Origin: Tanytarsus gracilentus
Lineage: Eukaryota > Arthropoda > Insecta > Diptera > Chironomidae
Assembly: GCA_038502055.1 (NCBI GenBank)
Contig: JAXRKN010000043.1
Location: 7,874,001 to 7,938,000, forward strand
DNA: 64,000 nt
Direction of reading: 5' to 3'
The notes under the pieces are model-generated. The model saw only the letters and a list, made by a program, of their open reading frames with translations, was not told the DNA's origin and made no database searches. The position numbers and the translations under genes are program-made. This document shows, piece after piece, positions 14,501-26,600 of this stretch; the stretch's first letter is position 1, and the number at the start of each line of letters is the position of its first letter.

Positions 14501-17500
14501 TCATGTACACTTGGCAGCATACACATGAGCTTCGGCACGAAATTGGCAAGGCAGAAAAATTAGGTTGTTTCCTTTGACAGCTACAAGATACATCATACTT
14601 TATCCCATCTGCGCCTCACTTTTTCAATATCATCTACTTTTTTTTCATTCCTTCATCGTCGTTCATCTTTTTTAGTCTTACCGAAAAAGCGCGCCGTGAA
14701 TTGGGGAATTTTTTTACAAAGAGAAAAGTGATGAAAATTTAATTTATTTATTTTTGCACTGCGATGTGGAAGCCTTGACACATTTTTGTACACGTGTTGG
14801 GGGAATTTTTTGTACACTTTGTTTTGCTACCATAAAATTTTGCGGTGGATTAAAAAAGCTTTTGAAGAATTTAATTGGTAAAAAATTTCATAAAACTTAT
14901 CTGGATATTTTTTACTATTAATTGTTTGTTTTTATTTCAAAAGCAATTTTAGTTCATTCCTGCCACAACATCATGTGCAATCTAATTCTCAATAAATTTT
15001 AAAACGTATACAAATTTGCATTTGGTTTCATGCTTAATTAAACATTAAAATGATATGCAAAATAAACAAAATGCAGCATCGAGTATCAACCACCACAAAT
15101 TTCTCTCTTTCATTTGAAATCAATAACATTCGAGAAGGTCTAATTTTGGACACAAAAACCTTTTATTTCACTGCTACGCATGGTTTTGAAATTTTTCTCC
15201 AGAAACACCTCGAAATACTCGCTCATGTGGCTTCGTAATTGTATGTTTACCTCCACATAATCGCGTTGGTAATTTCATGGTATACGATGAGTGTGTTGTG
15301 TTTTTAATCAGCATTTGTGGCGGTGCGACATCATCAATCTGTATGACTTTATCGCCGCATGAAACGCAATTGACGTCTTTAAAGATTTTCTTTACGCAGC
15401 CAGCAGCAATGGCACGCTTACAATCAACATTTTCGATTTTTTCATCGAGTTTTGACAACTCGTCGGTCAGAAACTTCTCAAACTCGAAAATATCGCATTT
15501 ATTAAATTTTGCATTCAACATCTCTTGTATCTCCGTCATGCACTTGACAAGATCACGTTCGTATGTTTTGAGCTGCTCACAAATCGATTTCTTCAACGCT
15601 GTCAATTCACTTGTCAATTTTGCCTGTTCATCGCTCTGTTCCGCTTTCAAATTCTCGATTTCGTCCTTCGTCGATGTAAGATGATCCCTAAATTCTACAG
15701 AAATACGCTCGTGAAAGCGACCGAATAATTCTTCAATAAAATCAGCATCATCGCATTTGCAATGGAAATTGTCGAGTGAATTCCTACAATCGGTCAATTT
15801 ATCACGAAATGCTTTCAATTCCGCTTGCATGCTCTCGATTATTTCATCTTTGTTGAAGATATTTCTCGAATGTGATTCGATTGTCTCTTGCATGCGTGAA
15901 TTTTGAGCTTCGAGATTTTCTGGTGAGGATTTAAAAAATATAATTTTAAGTTTTTAAAAGCACTTAAGAGGGAAAAGCTTCATTTTTGAATATTCAAATA
16001 AAAGCTTCAAAGCTTTTCAAAATTTAAAGAATTTTAAAATTTTAGCAAAATCTTTAAAAAATATTTGACTGATCAAAATTTGTCAAATCTTCTTTTAAAA
16101 ATTTTTCTCTCACGCAATTTACCGATTTTTTTCTCAACCCGCTTCATTGTGGTCTTCACATCATTTGACTCGCATTGAATTTCCTTCAAAAGAGCGGCCA
16201 TCTGGCGAACGATAATCTCAAGTGCATCAATGCGTTTTGTTGCATTTACCACATCAATTAAGGTTTTCATTGCATTTTGACCGCCGCCACTTGCCTCTTC
16301 CTTAATAATTGATCTATCTGCCGGCAATGTAGTTGCGATGAGATCATGAATGCTATTGACTTTCGTTTCGAGCTTGTGGAATTGTTCAATGGATATTGAT
16401 TGAATGGGATTTAATGGACAACCCGTTGGTGGACTGTCAGTGGGTGCATTGCAGCCGACGTTTGTGATGGCAAACACTTTCAATGCCCCTGGCAACGATG
16501 TCGCATCATTGACCTCCTTTCGAGTCGAGTCTCTGTCAATTTCCTGCTTAATTTCAAACTGCTTCACTTCCAATCGACAACGCTGCTGATTATCATCGGG
16601 CGAAATTTGATTTTGAATCGATGCGCCACTTCCGATGCCGTTAAATTCAATCAAACTCGATGACAATTTCATTTGATCGACGACGAGATGGAGGAGAGCG
16701 TGCAATAGAGTCGTATTGATGGTGCCATGCGATGGATTAATTGTTAGGTCGATGAACTGTGAAAAATTAGTGCTTAACGATGACATGATTGAAAATTTTA
16801 TAGGTGTAACAATGGCCGAAAATGTTCAGAATTCAGTTTGCTTCGATTATCATAAATTTGAATAGATTTTGATGTTGAAGTTTTGAAAAACTTGAGAGGA
16901 AAAAAAATTTCAATCGTTTTTTTAATTCATTTTATTTCTAATACGAAGTCAATCTGGCGACTATCATTTCAACCATATGCACTGCCTCTTGATTCAAGTC
17001 TAACAATTCCATCTTAACTCGAGAATCTGTCAATCAATCTTTACCCTCGCATCATATGCTTAAAGTGTAATTAATCACTGGCTTTTTGCAACATGAATGA
17101 AAAAGCCAAAAGAACTCGTTTGTGTGTGAATGTGAAAAGCGAGAGGAAAACAAACAATTAATGATTGCCACATTGCCAGCCACCTACTCCTCCGTTGTCA
17201 CTTTTCCTCCTCTCGCTTTTGAGCTTAACACGAAAAATATAAATCGAGAATGGAAATGGAATTTCGGAAATTTATTGGGATGTGAATTTATTTAAGCAAG
17301 CTCTTCGCTTTTGACTTTGAAATATTAAAAAAGAGGTTTTGAATCTTTAAGTTTTAAAGTGAAAAAAATTCTCCGAATCCATTAAAAACAATTTCAAAAC
17401 TACTCAACCTGTCACAATAAATTATTCCGTCTTATGTATTTTAATAAACGAATTTCAAAACAGCCAGCGGAAGCTTTCAAACTTGAAAACTTCATGAATA

Positions 17501-20500
17501 AGTTTTCTGTACAATTGAGTTAAAATTCGAAAATTTAATTGAAAATTACACTCCTCATGTGTATCGCATTTGAATAATCCAAATATACAGAAATACATAG
17601 TGTGATGACGAATCTGCATAAATAAATGTTTATTCTCCATCTCACACTGTGAGTTTAACTGTACACAGCTTCTAGTAAGTGACTATGTATGTTTTGCGAT
17701 AGATTAAATTGGCAGCAAGCAAATCGAATCTAAAATATTGTCTGGACCAAATGAGGAAGGCAACGACAAAGTTTTAACTTTGCTTCAAATCCGCAATGGC
17801 GCTTACAAAACACACAAAATTGTGTTGGGGGAAAACTTTAAATTAAATTTTAGTTTAATCACGAAAACATGGGTCGACGGATAATTTGTCGTCTGCAAGA
17901 CGAAGAGTGACAGCTTTGTTTAACGAAATAAAATCTGATGTTTTGAATTTTTGTATTTAATTTCTTGACATATTTTTCAATTGAAAAAGTTTAAATTTTT
18001 TAAATGTCAGCAAGAAAATTGACTAAAGTGATGCAAATGAAATTTGTTATTTCATTAATTGTCTGGATATCTTGACCCATGTCTTAAGACTAAATTGATT
18101 TTTTTATTAATTTTTTTTCTCCTTCTAGCGCTGCCACCATCACGTTTCGGTGAACCACCACTGCCAGCACTGCCATTGCCATTATCATCGAGTGGCGACG
18201 ACGAACTTTTTAGTCCCGGCCTCCATGATTTGAGTCCAAATTGTTGTGGTGACGTGAGTCCGACATTCGAGAAGCCGACGTATCGTGAAATGGAGAAGAC
18301 AATGGAGGCTTCACGGTTTGTAGCGCAGCACGTTAAAAATAAGGATAAATTTGAGCAAGTAAGTTGAGAACTTTTTATTCGCTGTGTACGGAAATATTTC
18401 TGAATTTGAATTTGGAAACTAAAGAATTTCTGAGAAATTCTAAATGTTTCTGGAGAATTTCTCCAGAATTTTTTTTTTTGGAGAAGGGTTTTGAGAATTT
18501 CTCCAGAATTTTTTTCTCTGAATTTGAAAAAATTCTGGAGAAATTTCTGGAGAATTCTGGAGAAACTAACAGAATTTCTGGAGAATTTTTTTCTGGAGAA
18601 ATTCTGGAGAATGATTTCTGGAGAATTTCTCCAGAATTTTTTTTCTCCAGAAATTCTGGAGAAGGGTTTCTGGAGAATTTCTCCAGAATTTTTTTCTCCA
18701 GAAATTCTGGAGAAATTCTCCAGAAAACATTCTCCAGAATTTCTGGAGAAAAAAAATTCTGGAGAATTTCTGAAATTCTGAAAAACTAACAAAATTTTGA
18801 AAATTTTTAAAAAAATTAAAAATTTTTTTTCTCCGAATTTTTTTCTCCGAAATTCTCCAGAAATTCTGTACTTTCCCTGGCGCACAATCTTATTCGCTTA
18901 ATTTAATTAGTTTCATCCGACTCCGGGAAAATCCATTAATTAACTTCATAGCATTAGGAACTCTCTCTCTTGATCGAAACTTTTAAATAAAAAATAAATT
19001 AATAACGCGATACATCTTTAGCTTTAACGACACTCAATTTTATGCCTTATCACCCGTTTTCCAGAAAAATGTAAAATCACATAAATTTTATCGAAGTGTG
19101 AAGCATTAAAAAATTTTATTATGCGAAATAGCGGCAAAATCCTCACATTGCCATCTCCGATTTTATAGTTTTATGGAGGATTTTTGTGGTAAGCCAAATG
19201 GAAGTATTGCTTTAACGAGTCATGAGAAATGGCCTTGATTATTTTCGGCAAAATTCGCAGTTGCTCGCATCGTAATCACTTAATGGGAGGGGAAAACCCC
19301 TTTTCTCTCTCGCCTCATGTGCCGCACCCTAAAAAAATAAAATTAAAATTTTCCCATCGTTTTCTTTAGATTACATTTAATCCCAAGTGTAGTGGCAGCG
19401 TTCTCACTCTCGCTCAGTCTGCAATACTTTCAATCATGATAAAGCTGAAAAAAGTTTGTTTCCCTTGAAGCGGCAAAAATTGCATAACATATGGTCTGTG
19501 GCAGTAGCTTTAAAATTTCAATTATGTAGCAAAAAAAATGCTTCTTTTCTCATAACGTCCCTAAAAGGAAATTCTTTCTTGTTAGCACAAAAAGTAAATA
19601 TGTTCACTCTCTTGTGACTTTCATTATAAAGGAGAAAAAAATTATATGCACACAAAAGAGCGCGTCAAAGGTTAAGAAATAGCCGCTAGATGTTCACATA
19701 AAATTATAAGACAAGACATGCAAAAATCTAAGTTGACAACAATAAAAGTTTCAAACAATAATTTTATGGCATGTCCAACTTTAAAAATAAAATCATTCTT
19801 CCGGAGAGAAAAATATTAAAAAATCCAGGAAATATTTACACAAACATGAATGAAGTTCTCTGTCCAGAACAAACATTTGCTCAACAATCACATCAAGGAC
19901 ATCCTGGAAAATTAAAAGTCCTGCCAGTAAATAATTGCCTGAATGTCATTTACATGTTAAAATCACTATCTTTTTCGCTGAGCAAAAAAAACTCTCGAGA
20001 GAAACTCGAGTGGGGAAAAAAGTTAATTAATGTCTCATTTTCAATGCAAAAGAGTGTAGGAAAATTTATCGTTACTGAAATGATTTCGAGCAAGAAGACG
20101 CTTCGCATTCATGAAAGCTTTTATTCAGCAGAAAATATAATTTTATGTGCGGATGATACACACAGCAGCATACTCACACACTATATGTGTGAATGTTGAA
20201 GAGATATTAAACTGCTTAGAGATGTGACTCCATAAGAAAAAAAGAGCTTTTCGGTGAGATGAGAAGCGAAGCATTAAGGATTCAATAGAGTGATACTACG
20301 ACGAGGGAAAAGAGCTCTCGAAGTAGGTCACATTAAAATTTTATTTTTGTCGCTCCATACTTCGACAAAAAAAGAGAGAGAATGAGATTAAATGTCGCTT
20401 TTTGTGCGCCCCGCATTCGAATGTAAGGTTTAACTCTCACTCGTGCAATATTGAATTCAAAGTGATTAACAACGTCAATTTAATTTAATTTATGCAAGAA

Positions 20501-23500
20501 TAAAATTTATGTGTGCGCTTCACATATATTGAAAGAGACTCAAGGAACGGGCAATTTTATCAAGATACCAATTTATCGAGTTTAATTGAGGGGAATTTAT
20601 CAAGAGAAAACATTTTCATACCAAAATGCACCCTCAACAGTCTCTCAACCTCTCATGTGACTTTCTAGCGAAAAAGGGTTTTCATCTCAATCCATTCATT
20701 TATGAAATTTATTCATTGCGCATCGAAAAACATTGTATGATGATGTTGTGCTCAGTAATATGTTGAAGATTTTTTCGAGCTCATAACTGGAACGTTAACG
20801 TTAAAAGAAGTACTCTTGAGCTTTTAATGGGTTTTTGACTCATTAAAAGTTGAACTTAAAATTATGAATGAAAGTTTTAAGTTTAAAAACTCTTCAAAAG
20901 CTTATCGCGAGCTTTTGCGACCCTGAACATCTAAAGCGAAAAAAGCAGACATTCAACTCCATAGGAAAGACGATTTCTCGTTAAATTTAGCATGGCATGG
21001 TCATAAACATCAAGGGAGGAGATTCTTTAATTAGAAGAAATTTTCCAGACATTCCACCATTGAGCTTTTATCTCCTTTATATCATTATAATGAACGGTCG
21101 GAATCGCTTCACTACTTTTCAACTTAATTTCGATTTCTAATGAAGATATAAAAAAAGAAATGAAAAGATAAATTTTATTGCTTTTTTTGCGGAGAGAGTT
21201 GAGAGCTCAATTTAGTAACACGTCTTGAAAAGTTATTTAATTTTAAACTCATTCTAAATGCAATAAAGTCTGTCAAAAGTTTGTTGTGATAGTTATTGGA
21301 ACCTCAGGCCACCATTTGCCAATCAAGTTCGCCGCAATTATTCATCAAGGAATCCAAAATAAGTCAAATTTCAATTACACGTCCATCTAAATTGTTTTCT
21401 TTTTGATCAAATACTCTCGTCAACTAACAGCATGGCCACGCCCCCGCCTCGTAAAAATTCAAAGCGCGACTTCGCTGACGTAGAGAAATCACCTGATGTC
21501 GACCAGAAAATAAATGCAAGTGCAAATGAAATCAAAGAAAAGATTATCCGCGTTTACGAAACAATTAATGCGCAAATGAAACAACTGGAGAGTGAAATGT
21601 GTGAAAATGTACTGAGTCTTATAAAGTTTGCGGGAGTTTTGCAGAGTCATATGAGTGAAATGGTGGCCGCAATTAAAAAACTACAGGAAAAAAATGAACG
21701 TAATGTAAAGATCAATGAAAATATTTCTCCTGCCCATACAGATATCTCAGCACGTCTCAATGAACTCGAGCAAGAAAAATTTAACAACAGCATCGAAATC
21801 TCAGGTATCAATTCGGCAACAATGAAATCACAAAAGTCAGCTCAAGAAATTGCAACTCAAGTGCTTAGCATCTACAATGTGGAGAACTTTAAGAATGCTT
21901 ACAAACGTCAAGTCACCATCAAGTCGGAGCGGAAAAGTTTGCTAATCATCACTTTCAATAGTTACGAAGACAAAATGAAAGCGCTTGATAAGAAAAGAAC
22001 TGCCGATTCTACGAAGAAATGTAACGTATACTTCAACCACTCGCTAACTTCGTTCAATAGATCTCTCTACATGCGTGCCAGAATTATCACAAAGTCACTC
22101 AATCTGAAAGTTGCTATCTCACGTGGTCGTGTCTTCATTCGGGATGCTGATGGAAAGTTGGGAAGACGTATAAAATGTGAAAAAGATCTTAACGACTTCA
22201 GGATAGATGTCAATCTCAGCGCAACTTAATCACCATAAAGCACAAAGTCATTTTTACATGCTACTCTGAATTTTGTCGAATTTTAAAAAAAAACCTCAAA
22301 GTCATTCTTATGAACTCTCAGTCTCTCTACTTCACTCAGTCTCTCGTTATATTTGTCAGTAACAAATGTCTATATATTGTCATTTCGCGATCTTCAAGGA
22401 GCCAAGCTCATTGATCACGAACATTTATTATTAGTAAAAAATCAAGGATGTTTTATGTCTCTTCAGATCCATTGGATCTTAGGAGACTTTTTACCTTGTC
22501 ACTTGCAAAAATGAATAAATAAAAGAAAAAGAAAAAGAAATACTCAGCGATCCTTAAAAATATCATCAGCTTGATTTTCATCTCAATCTTCCTTCGAACA
22601 CAAGAGGGACATAAGATGTGAATTACTCGATAATGACGTCATGGAGAAATGCTCGGATTTTAATTCACTGGATTTACATTGAGAGCGAATTGATTTTCAC
22701 GAAATGTACTTGAGGGAAATGAGAAAATTTCATGAAGTGTTGAGGAGCTTTTGATAGTTAAAAAATTCAAAAAATTTAATTAGATTTAAAATTTTATAAA
22801 AAACTCAATTAACATTTTTGTGATTAACTCAAAAATTAAAAAAGGTTTTAAAGCATCTCTTCAATACCTCATCGAAAAAATAATTTTTTAAATTCCCCAA
22901 AACACACCATTTTATGCGACCATTTTTCAGCTACTGTTAAAATTTTATGCAAAAAGAAATTCTCTCAAGAAAGAAAGTTAGTGAAATTATTTTCTCGCTC
23001 TTAATTTTTATTCTTTATCACTGACTCACACAAAGTGAATTGATAAGAATAATAAAATAGAGAAAGATTAAGGCAATGAGATAAATTTAAATTGAATTCA
23101 CTTCCTTCTTGGTTTATGCTGCAGATGAGAGAGTAAAAAGTTTCAAGCGTTGAGAGAGAGAGCGCAAAAAATTCCTTTCTAACTTTGCAGACATTATCAT
23201 CATCATTTCGCTTGTGATTTTTAATGGATGAACGGAGTGAAATGCACTTAAGTGCATAAAAAATTTCCTCCCCTTCTTGAAGTGACATTATCTTTTATGT
23301 GGCACATACACATCGAACAGCTTTTACATTCAAACTAATTTTTTTCTTCTTCTTATTTTCTCCATCCCCGCTCATCATCATCATCACGTCATTTTTAGGT
23401 AGAAGAAGACTGGAAATATGTAGCATTGGTATTAGATCGTTTATTTTTATGGATATTCGCCATCGCTTGTGTGGTTGGCACATGTTTAATTATACTTCAA

Positions 23501-23602
23501 GCGCCCACACTCTACGACACAACCAATCCGATAGATATTCAATATTCAAAGATCGCCAAGAAGAAGCTCGAACTACTAAAAATGGGGAGTAGTGATTTCT
23601 AG
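8586..23602 (+). CDS. nAChRalpha1: Nicotinic acetylcholine receptor alpha1 subunit, 18 coding exons
   Basis: Cys-loop ligand-gated cation channel subunit of neuronal synapses and a neonicotinoid-target family. Exons: 8586-8712, 8834-8895, 9118-9132, 9190-9219, 10152-10234, 10301-10327, 10524-10614, 10905-10964, 11173-11176, 11268-11286, 11395-11401, 12214-12339, 12410-12440, 12544-12549, 12622-12919, 12972-13183, 18129-18358, 23399-23602. They join in frame to about 543 aa. Visible: signal peptide (1-20), glycosylation site NNS (44-46), loop [14 protein letters not shown], Cys-loop C148-C162 with 13 residues between, loop B FGSWTYDGYM, vicinal cysteines YYSCCEEPY (221-222) that define an alpha subunit, TM1-TM3 (about 240-325) with [13 protein letters not shown] in TM2, and TM4 [13 protein letters not shown]. 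The MGSVF start, the proline-rich M3-M4 loop ([15 protein letters not shown]) and the KMGS C-terminus match insect alpha1 rather than alpha4 as I remember them. All joins have GT..AG except the donor after 10614. Confidence 0.95.
9118..9132 (+). other. 15-nt microexon of nAChR alpha1 (NLKNQ)
   Basis: The acceptor ATAACAG precedes AATCTTAAAAATCAG, and the donor GTAATA follows. It supplies NLKNQ between LSQLIEV and [10 protein letters not shown], a segment that is contiguous in the family. The next exon (9190-9219) is only 30 nt. Confidence 0.9.
11173..11176 (+). other. 4-nt microexon of nAChR alpha1 (TTCG)
   Basis: It lies between ACAAAAG and GTAAGT. Joining the exon ending at 10964 (..CTTATGAAG) to TTCG and then to GATCATGG at 11268 restores the invariant KFGSWTYDG motif. 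Skipping it would shift the frame, so inclusion must be near obligatory. Confidence 0.88.
11395..11401 (+). other. 7-nt microexon of nAChR alpha1 (TTATATG)
   Basis: Preceded by CCGTGCAG and followed by GTGAGT. It completes DGYM between the 19-nt exon 11268-11286 and the exon starting at 12214 (IDLRH). Phase is 2 in and 0 out. Confidence 0.9.
12544..12549 (+). other. 6-nt microexon of nAChR alpha1 (ACATCA)
   Basis: Preceded by a T-rich tract and TTACAG, followed by GTAAGT. It joins CCEEPYH to IFNITIRRK, giving CEEPYHDIIFNITIRR as in other insect alpha subunits (..DIVFN..). The intron after it (12550-12621) is 72 nt, free of stops and in frame, so it could also be retained. Confidence 0.85.
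13184..15173. other. nAChR alpha1 intron, proximal part
   Basis: First part of the 4.9-kb intron between receptor exons 16 and 17. It is AT-rich with short CA and AAG runs near 13,920-13,990. No coding feature is seen up to the antisense gene that starts at 15174. Confidence 0.5.
15174..16786 (-). CDS. QRICH2-like DUF4795 coiled-coil protein, nested in nAChR intron
   Basis: Two exons, complement(16123-16786) and complement(15174-15919), joined by a 203-nt intron with donor ATCG|GTAAAT and acceptor CACCAG. They give 469 aa. The first half has low-complexity and charged stretches ([18 protein letters not shown]). The middle (about 175-390) is heptad-like coiled coil ([29 protein letters not shown]). 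The C-terminal part has NCVSCGDKV (Cys406, Cys409) and [15 protein letters not shown] (about 439-453). These match the paired CxxC and CGGxHTxT signatures I recall from DUF4795/QRICH2, whose vertebrate member is needed for the sperm flagellum. The gene lies wholly within one receptor intron on the opposite strand. The length is much shorter than vertebrate QRICH2, so this may represent only the conserved C-terminal unit. The family call rests on remembered motifs. Confidence 0.72.
16787..18128. other. nAChR alpha1 intron, distal part and upstream region of nested gene
   Basis: AT-rich; no coding feature seen. The promoter of the antisense QRICH2-like gene should lie just above 16786, but no clear TATA box was identified. 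Confidence 0.45.
18412..18870. repeat. Array of short palindromes, core TTCTGGAGAATTTCTCCAG
   Basis: A stretch at the start of the last receptor intron is made of variants of TTCTGGAGAA and its complement TTCTCCAGAA, separated by T or A runs. Each unit is nearly its own reverse complement, so both strands give similar low-complexity reading frames (for example ISGEFF and FSRISGEKK). Those frames are by-products of the repeat and not genes. The RNA could fold into many alternative hairpins. Degenerate copies fade out at both ends (TTTCTGAGAAATT near 18426, TTCTCCGAAATTCTCC near 18845). Confidence 0.9.
18871..21264. other. nAChR alpha1 last intron, region without gene
   Basis: No supported gene. 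A 142-codon plus-strand frame at 19771-20199 lacks any recognisable motif or signal and reads like AT-rich intron sequence, so it is not annotated as a CDS. Confidence 0.45.
21265..22540 (+). mobile_element. ORF1-only LINE-like insertion (HAL1-like)
   Basis: Approximate limits. About 170 nt of leader containing TGTTGTGATAGTTATTGGAA are followed by one ORF (21432-22229). A 3' tail of about 310 nt contains a small stem-loop (AGATCC at 22465-22470, loop ATT, GGATCT at 22474-22479) and ends in an A-rich simple run (GAATAAATAAAAGAAAAAG, about 22513-22540). No reverse transcriptase or endonuclease ORF follows, unlike a full non-LTR retrotransposon. It is inserted in the sense orientation in the last receptor intron. 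Target-site duplications were not identified, so the ends are estimates. Confidence 0.65.
21432..22229 (+). CDS. Retrotransposon ORF1-like protein with FP-type C-terminal domain
   Basis: An intact 265-aa frame. Residues about 25-125 form an alpha-helical, heptad-like region ([34 protein letters not shown]). The motif NNSIEISGI then leads to a basic, mixed alpha/beta C-terminus with [18 protein letters not shown] and [17 protein letters not shown]. This arrangement, coiled coil followed by an RNA-binding-like fold starting at NNxEIxGI, is typical of ORF1 proteins of insect non-LTR elements and of the FP (few polyhedra)-type C-terminal domain. It probably binds element RNA if expressed. The absence of frameshifts suggests recent insertion or a retained function. 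A captured cellular gene is possible but less likely, given the A-rich tail. Confidence 0.7.
   Translation: MATPPPRKNSKRDFADVEKSPDVDQKINASANEIKEKIIRVYETINAQMKQLESEMCENVLSLIKFAGVLQSHMSEMVAAIKKLQEKNERNVKINENISPAHTDISARLNELEQEKFNNSIEISGINSATMKSQKSAQEIATQVLSIYNVENFKNAYKRQVTIKSERKSLLIITFNSYEDKMKALDKKRTADSTKKCNVYFNHSLTSFNRSLYMRARIITKSLNLKVAISRGRVFIRDADGKLGRRIKCEKDLNDFRIDVNLSAT
22541..23398. other. nAChR alpha1 last intron, 3' part
   Basis: AT-rich with a good pyrimidine tract before the acceptor ATTTTTAG at 23391-23398. No coding feature is seen. The plus-strand frame that starts at 23299 is the final receptor exon read in another frame. Confidence 0.5.
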
Positions 23603-26600
23603 CATACACCTGGGTTCGTCGCCGGTGCTTGGAGTATGTTCCAATCATGGCTTCGGACCCTGGCAAATCAAGATGGCCATTAAATCAACTCGACTTAGTT
23701 AGCTGTTGCCTAGTTAATAATCCACAAAAAAAACTCTGTTGTTCGTCTCAAAAATACTCTTCATCCTTCGCTGATGAGAGAAATCTGTGAGTAAAAGTTA
23801 TAAACAAAAAATAGACAATTATAATTAATTTAATTAACATCAAAACCATTCGGCATCATTGTTAGCATTTATTGTTGGAATTGTAATTAATTAACAGCAT
23901 AAGTGAAAAAGAAAATTTAATTAAAGTTTTTGCAACAAAAGAAGAGGTTAAATGTGAGATGGAGGCGAGGGATGGAAACTGAATGTAAATTTTTACCCTA
24001 AATTGATCTTTTTAATGTACTAAAACGGGGGTTAAACCTAATTAATGCAGCTTAAAACCTTTTTTAGATCCTCCATAACCAATTAGTCCATATTTTTCGC
24101 ATTATTTAGGGTCAGGATAAATTATAAATGTTTTCGCTCGCAAAAAATTTTTACTTAAAACAATTAAAAAGGGTTTTTTGTCAGCCATTTTGAAAATCAT
24201 TTATTTGATCTTTCGAAGAGTTCAAAGAAAATAATTAAAGTCGATTAAAACGAACCATTAATGAAAATAATGAGATCAAAGATTGAAAATGATAAAAATT
24301 AAATTTAAATAAATATTTTTCAATCACAGAAAAAGCATAAAATTTCCATCCTTTGACCACCTTCTTCACATATGAATAAAATTCACATTACTCTCAAATA
24401 ACGATGACGATGCTAACGATGATGAGAAAGAAATGAAAGAAAAATTTCTCGCCGAATGTAAAACACAAAAATTATTATTATTATGAGAATAGTAATTAAT
24501 AACGAACAGAACACAGCAGCAGCATCAAAAAAGAAAAAACTTTTTCATTCTGATGATAATTAATTATGCAATAGTGTATAGTGTTGTTTACGAATGAAGT
24601 AAAAAAATTTCCAACACAAATTTTATTTCTTCTGTGGAGATGAAAAAGTTTTTACATTAATGCGAATTTATATTTTTTATTCTGTCTCTCTCGTAAAACA
24701 AAATCGCGGTACTTCGAGACACATCCGCGACAAAGCCAAACAATACTACTTTTTAAAGTGTAAAAAATTCAATTAATCGCCAGAAAATTTCTAGCAAAAA
24801 GTAAATTGCAGTGTTGTTTTTTTTTCGGTGTAAGTGTTGACTTCATAAAAATTAATGTCATTGCAAAGATTTATGGTTTTGTCCACGATTCAAGTCGATG
24901 AGTGATTTTTTTCAATATGAAAATTAATAAATACAATTGAAGTGATATTAATCAAAAAAAGAAGAAGAAATTACTAAATGTTTTGTAACGAAAAATTATA
25001 AAATCATCGCCATTGCACTAAAGAAAATTTTTATTTTTCGAAATCACTTTCTTTAAATAAGATGACATTAAAAATGTTCATGATGTACTCACACGCGTAA
25101 AATAAATTAATGGAATTAATAATAACACACACATACACACACAATCACATGCTAGACTTCTGATGAGGAATTTTATTGTATTTAAATTAATTTTCTGAAG
25201 TAAAATTTTCAAAATTAAATTAAATTTTATCATAGACCCAAATTTATTTTTTCAAAAAAATTCCTCATCGAGAACACAAAAAATTCTCACTTTTTCTGGT
25301 ACACAGATAGAAAAAAATTCATTTTGATGAAACTTAATGTAGCAAAAAAAACATAACACGATAAAATCGCATCCATTTTTCAAAGAAACATCCTTGAAGG
25401 ACATTTAAAAAGTGGTGGAAGAAATTAAGCGTAAATTAAAGTGTCTTAACTACAGGAAACTATTTAAAAGAAAAAAAATTGTGTAATAAAATTAATTAAA
25501 AAGAAAACTTTTTGTGGACACGATGAACAGCAGGACGATGAAGAATTTGTGAAAATGTGTTTTTTTAAGTTGACAGCAATTAAAACTAATTTTATCTGGT
25601 TTGTTTTTTCATCGAGGTTCCGCTCATTACTCACTGCACTCAACCAAAACTATGTCGCACCGCCGACATATCTCATCGCCGTCTGCTGATTTGGTAAAAA
25701 GCTATTTTGTAATTAAAAGCAAAATGTTACTGATCTAACATGACATCCGGGCAAATGTGAGTGTATGTGCTTGTGTGAGTGGAAAGTCATTAAAATAATC
25801 TTCTTTCACATCCATACTCGCCCATTTGTGCGCACATGGGAAAGAGAAAAATGAAAAACCATCAAAACCCAAACCATAAACAGGAACTTTTGTGTGTGTC
25901 TCATGTGTTCGGGTAATCTACGAAAAAAAGCTCTATTAAAACACTAAATTGCATCTGTAAATGTTTATGTTGCAATTGCAGAAATTGTAATTTAATTAAT
26001 TAGCTCAATTTGGAACTAAAGTGGAAATGATGAGAGCAATTAAAAGAGCTTGGATGAGTTGAAAAAGATGCGAGGGAAATTCAAGAGTTTTTTTAAATTA
26101 TAAAAAGACGTTAAAGTTTATTGATGAAATCAAAAGCAACAAAATTGGAGCAGTTCTGCAGACTTAATGTCATCTGCATTGTAGATTATTTGCTACTAAA
26201 AAGTTTCGAATAATTTTCAAGCAGCTCGCAAATTATTTTCATGTCCTAAATTCCTCCCGCCAGTGGTGTGACGATGACAGAAGAATTTTAAAATTATATA
26301 TGTTGACGACAATGAGAGCGATGCGAATGATTTTGTGTCTCAAAGGAAATGAATGAAATCATTTGCCACTGTCTCATCTTTTTTTTTGTTCCTTAACGCT
26401 TTTTATTGCAACATGGCATTTTTTCGACACAGCAGAAAGGCGACGCCCAGAAAATTGCCAGTTGAGATTTTTTCTCACTCTATGCTCTATGGTGCGAAAG
26501 CATCTCCTTCTGAATTCCATTTTCGCCTTCAACATCCGCTGCCGCTCGTTCCGCATAACATGGCGTTTATAACAAAAGAGGGAAAATTATATATTTTTTA

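Noticed and set aside
18055..18885. 276-codon minus-strand ORF and overlapping plus-strand ORFs
   Set aside because: Produced by the palindromic CTGGAG/CTCCAG array and by the antisense of receptor exon 17.
19771..20199. 142-codon plus-strand ORF in the last nAChR intron
   Set aside because: No domain, signal peptide or family resemblance, biased AT-rich codons, and it lies in intron sequence.
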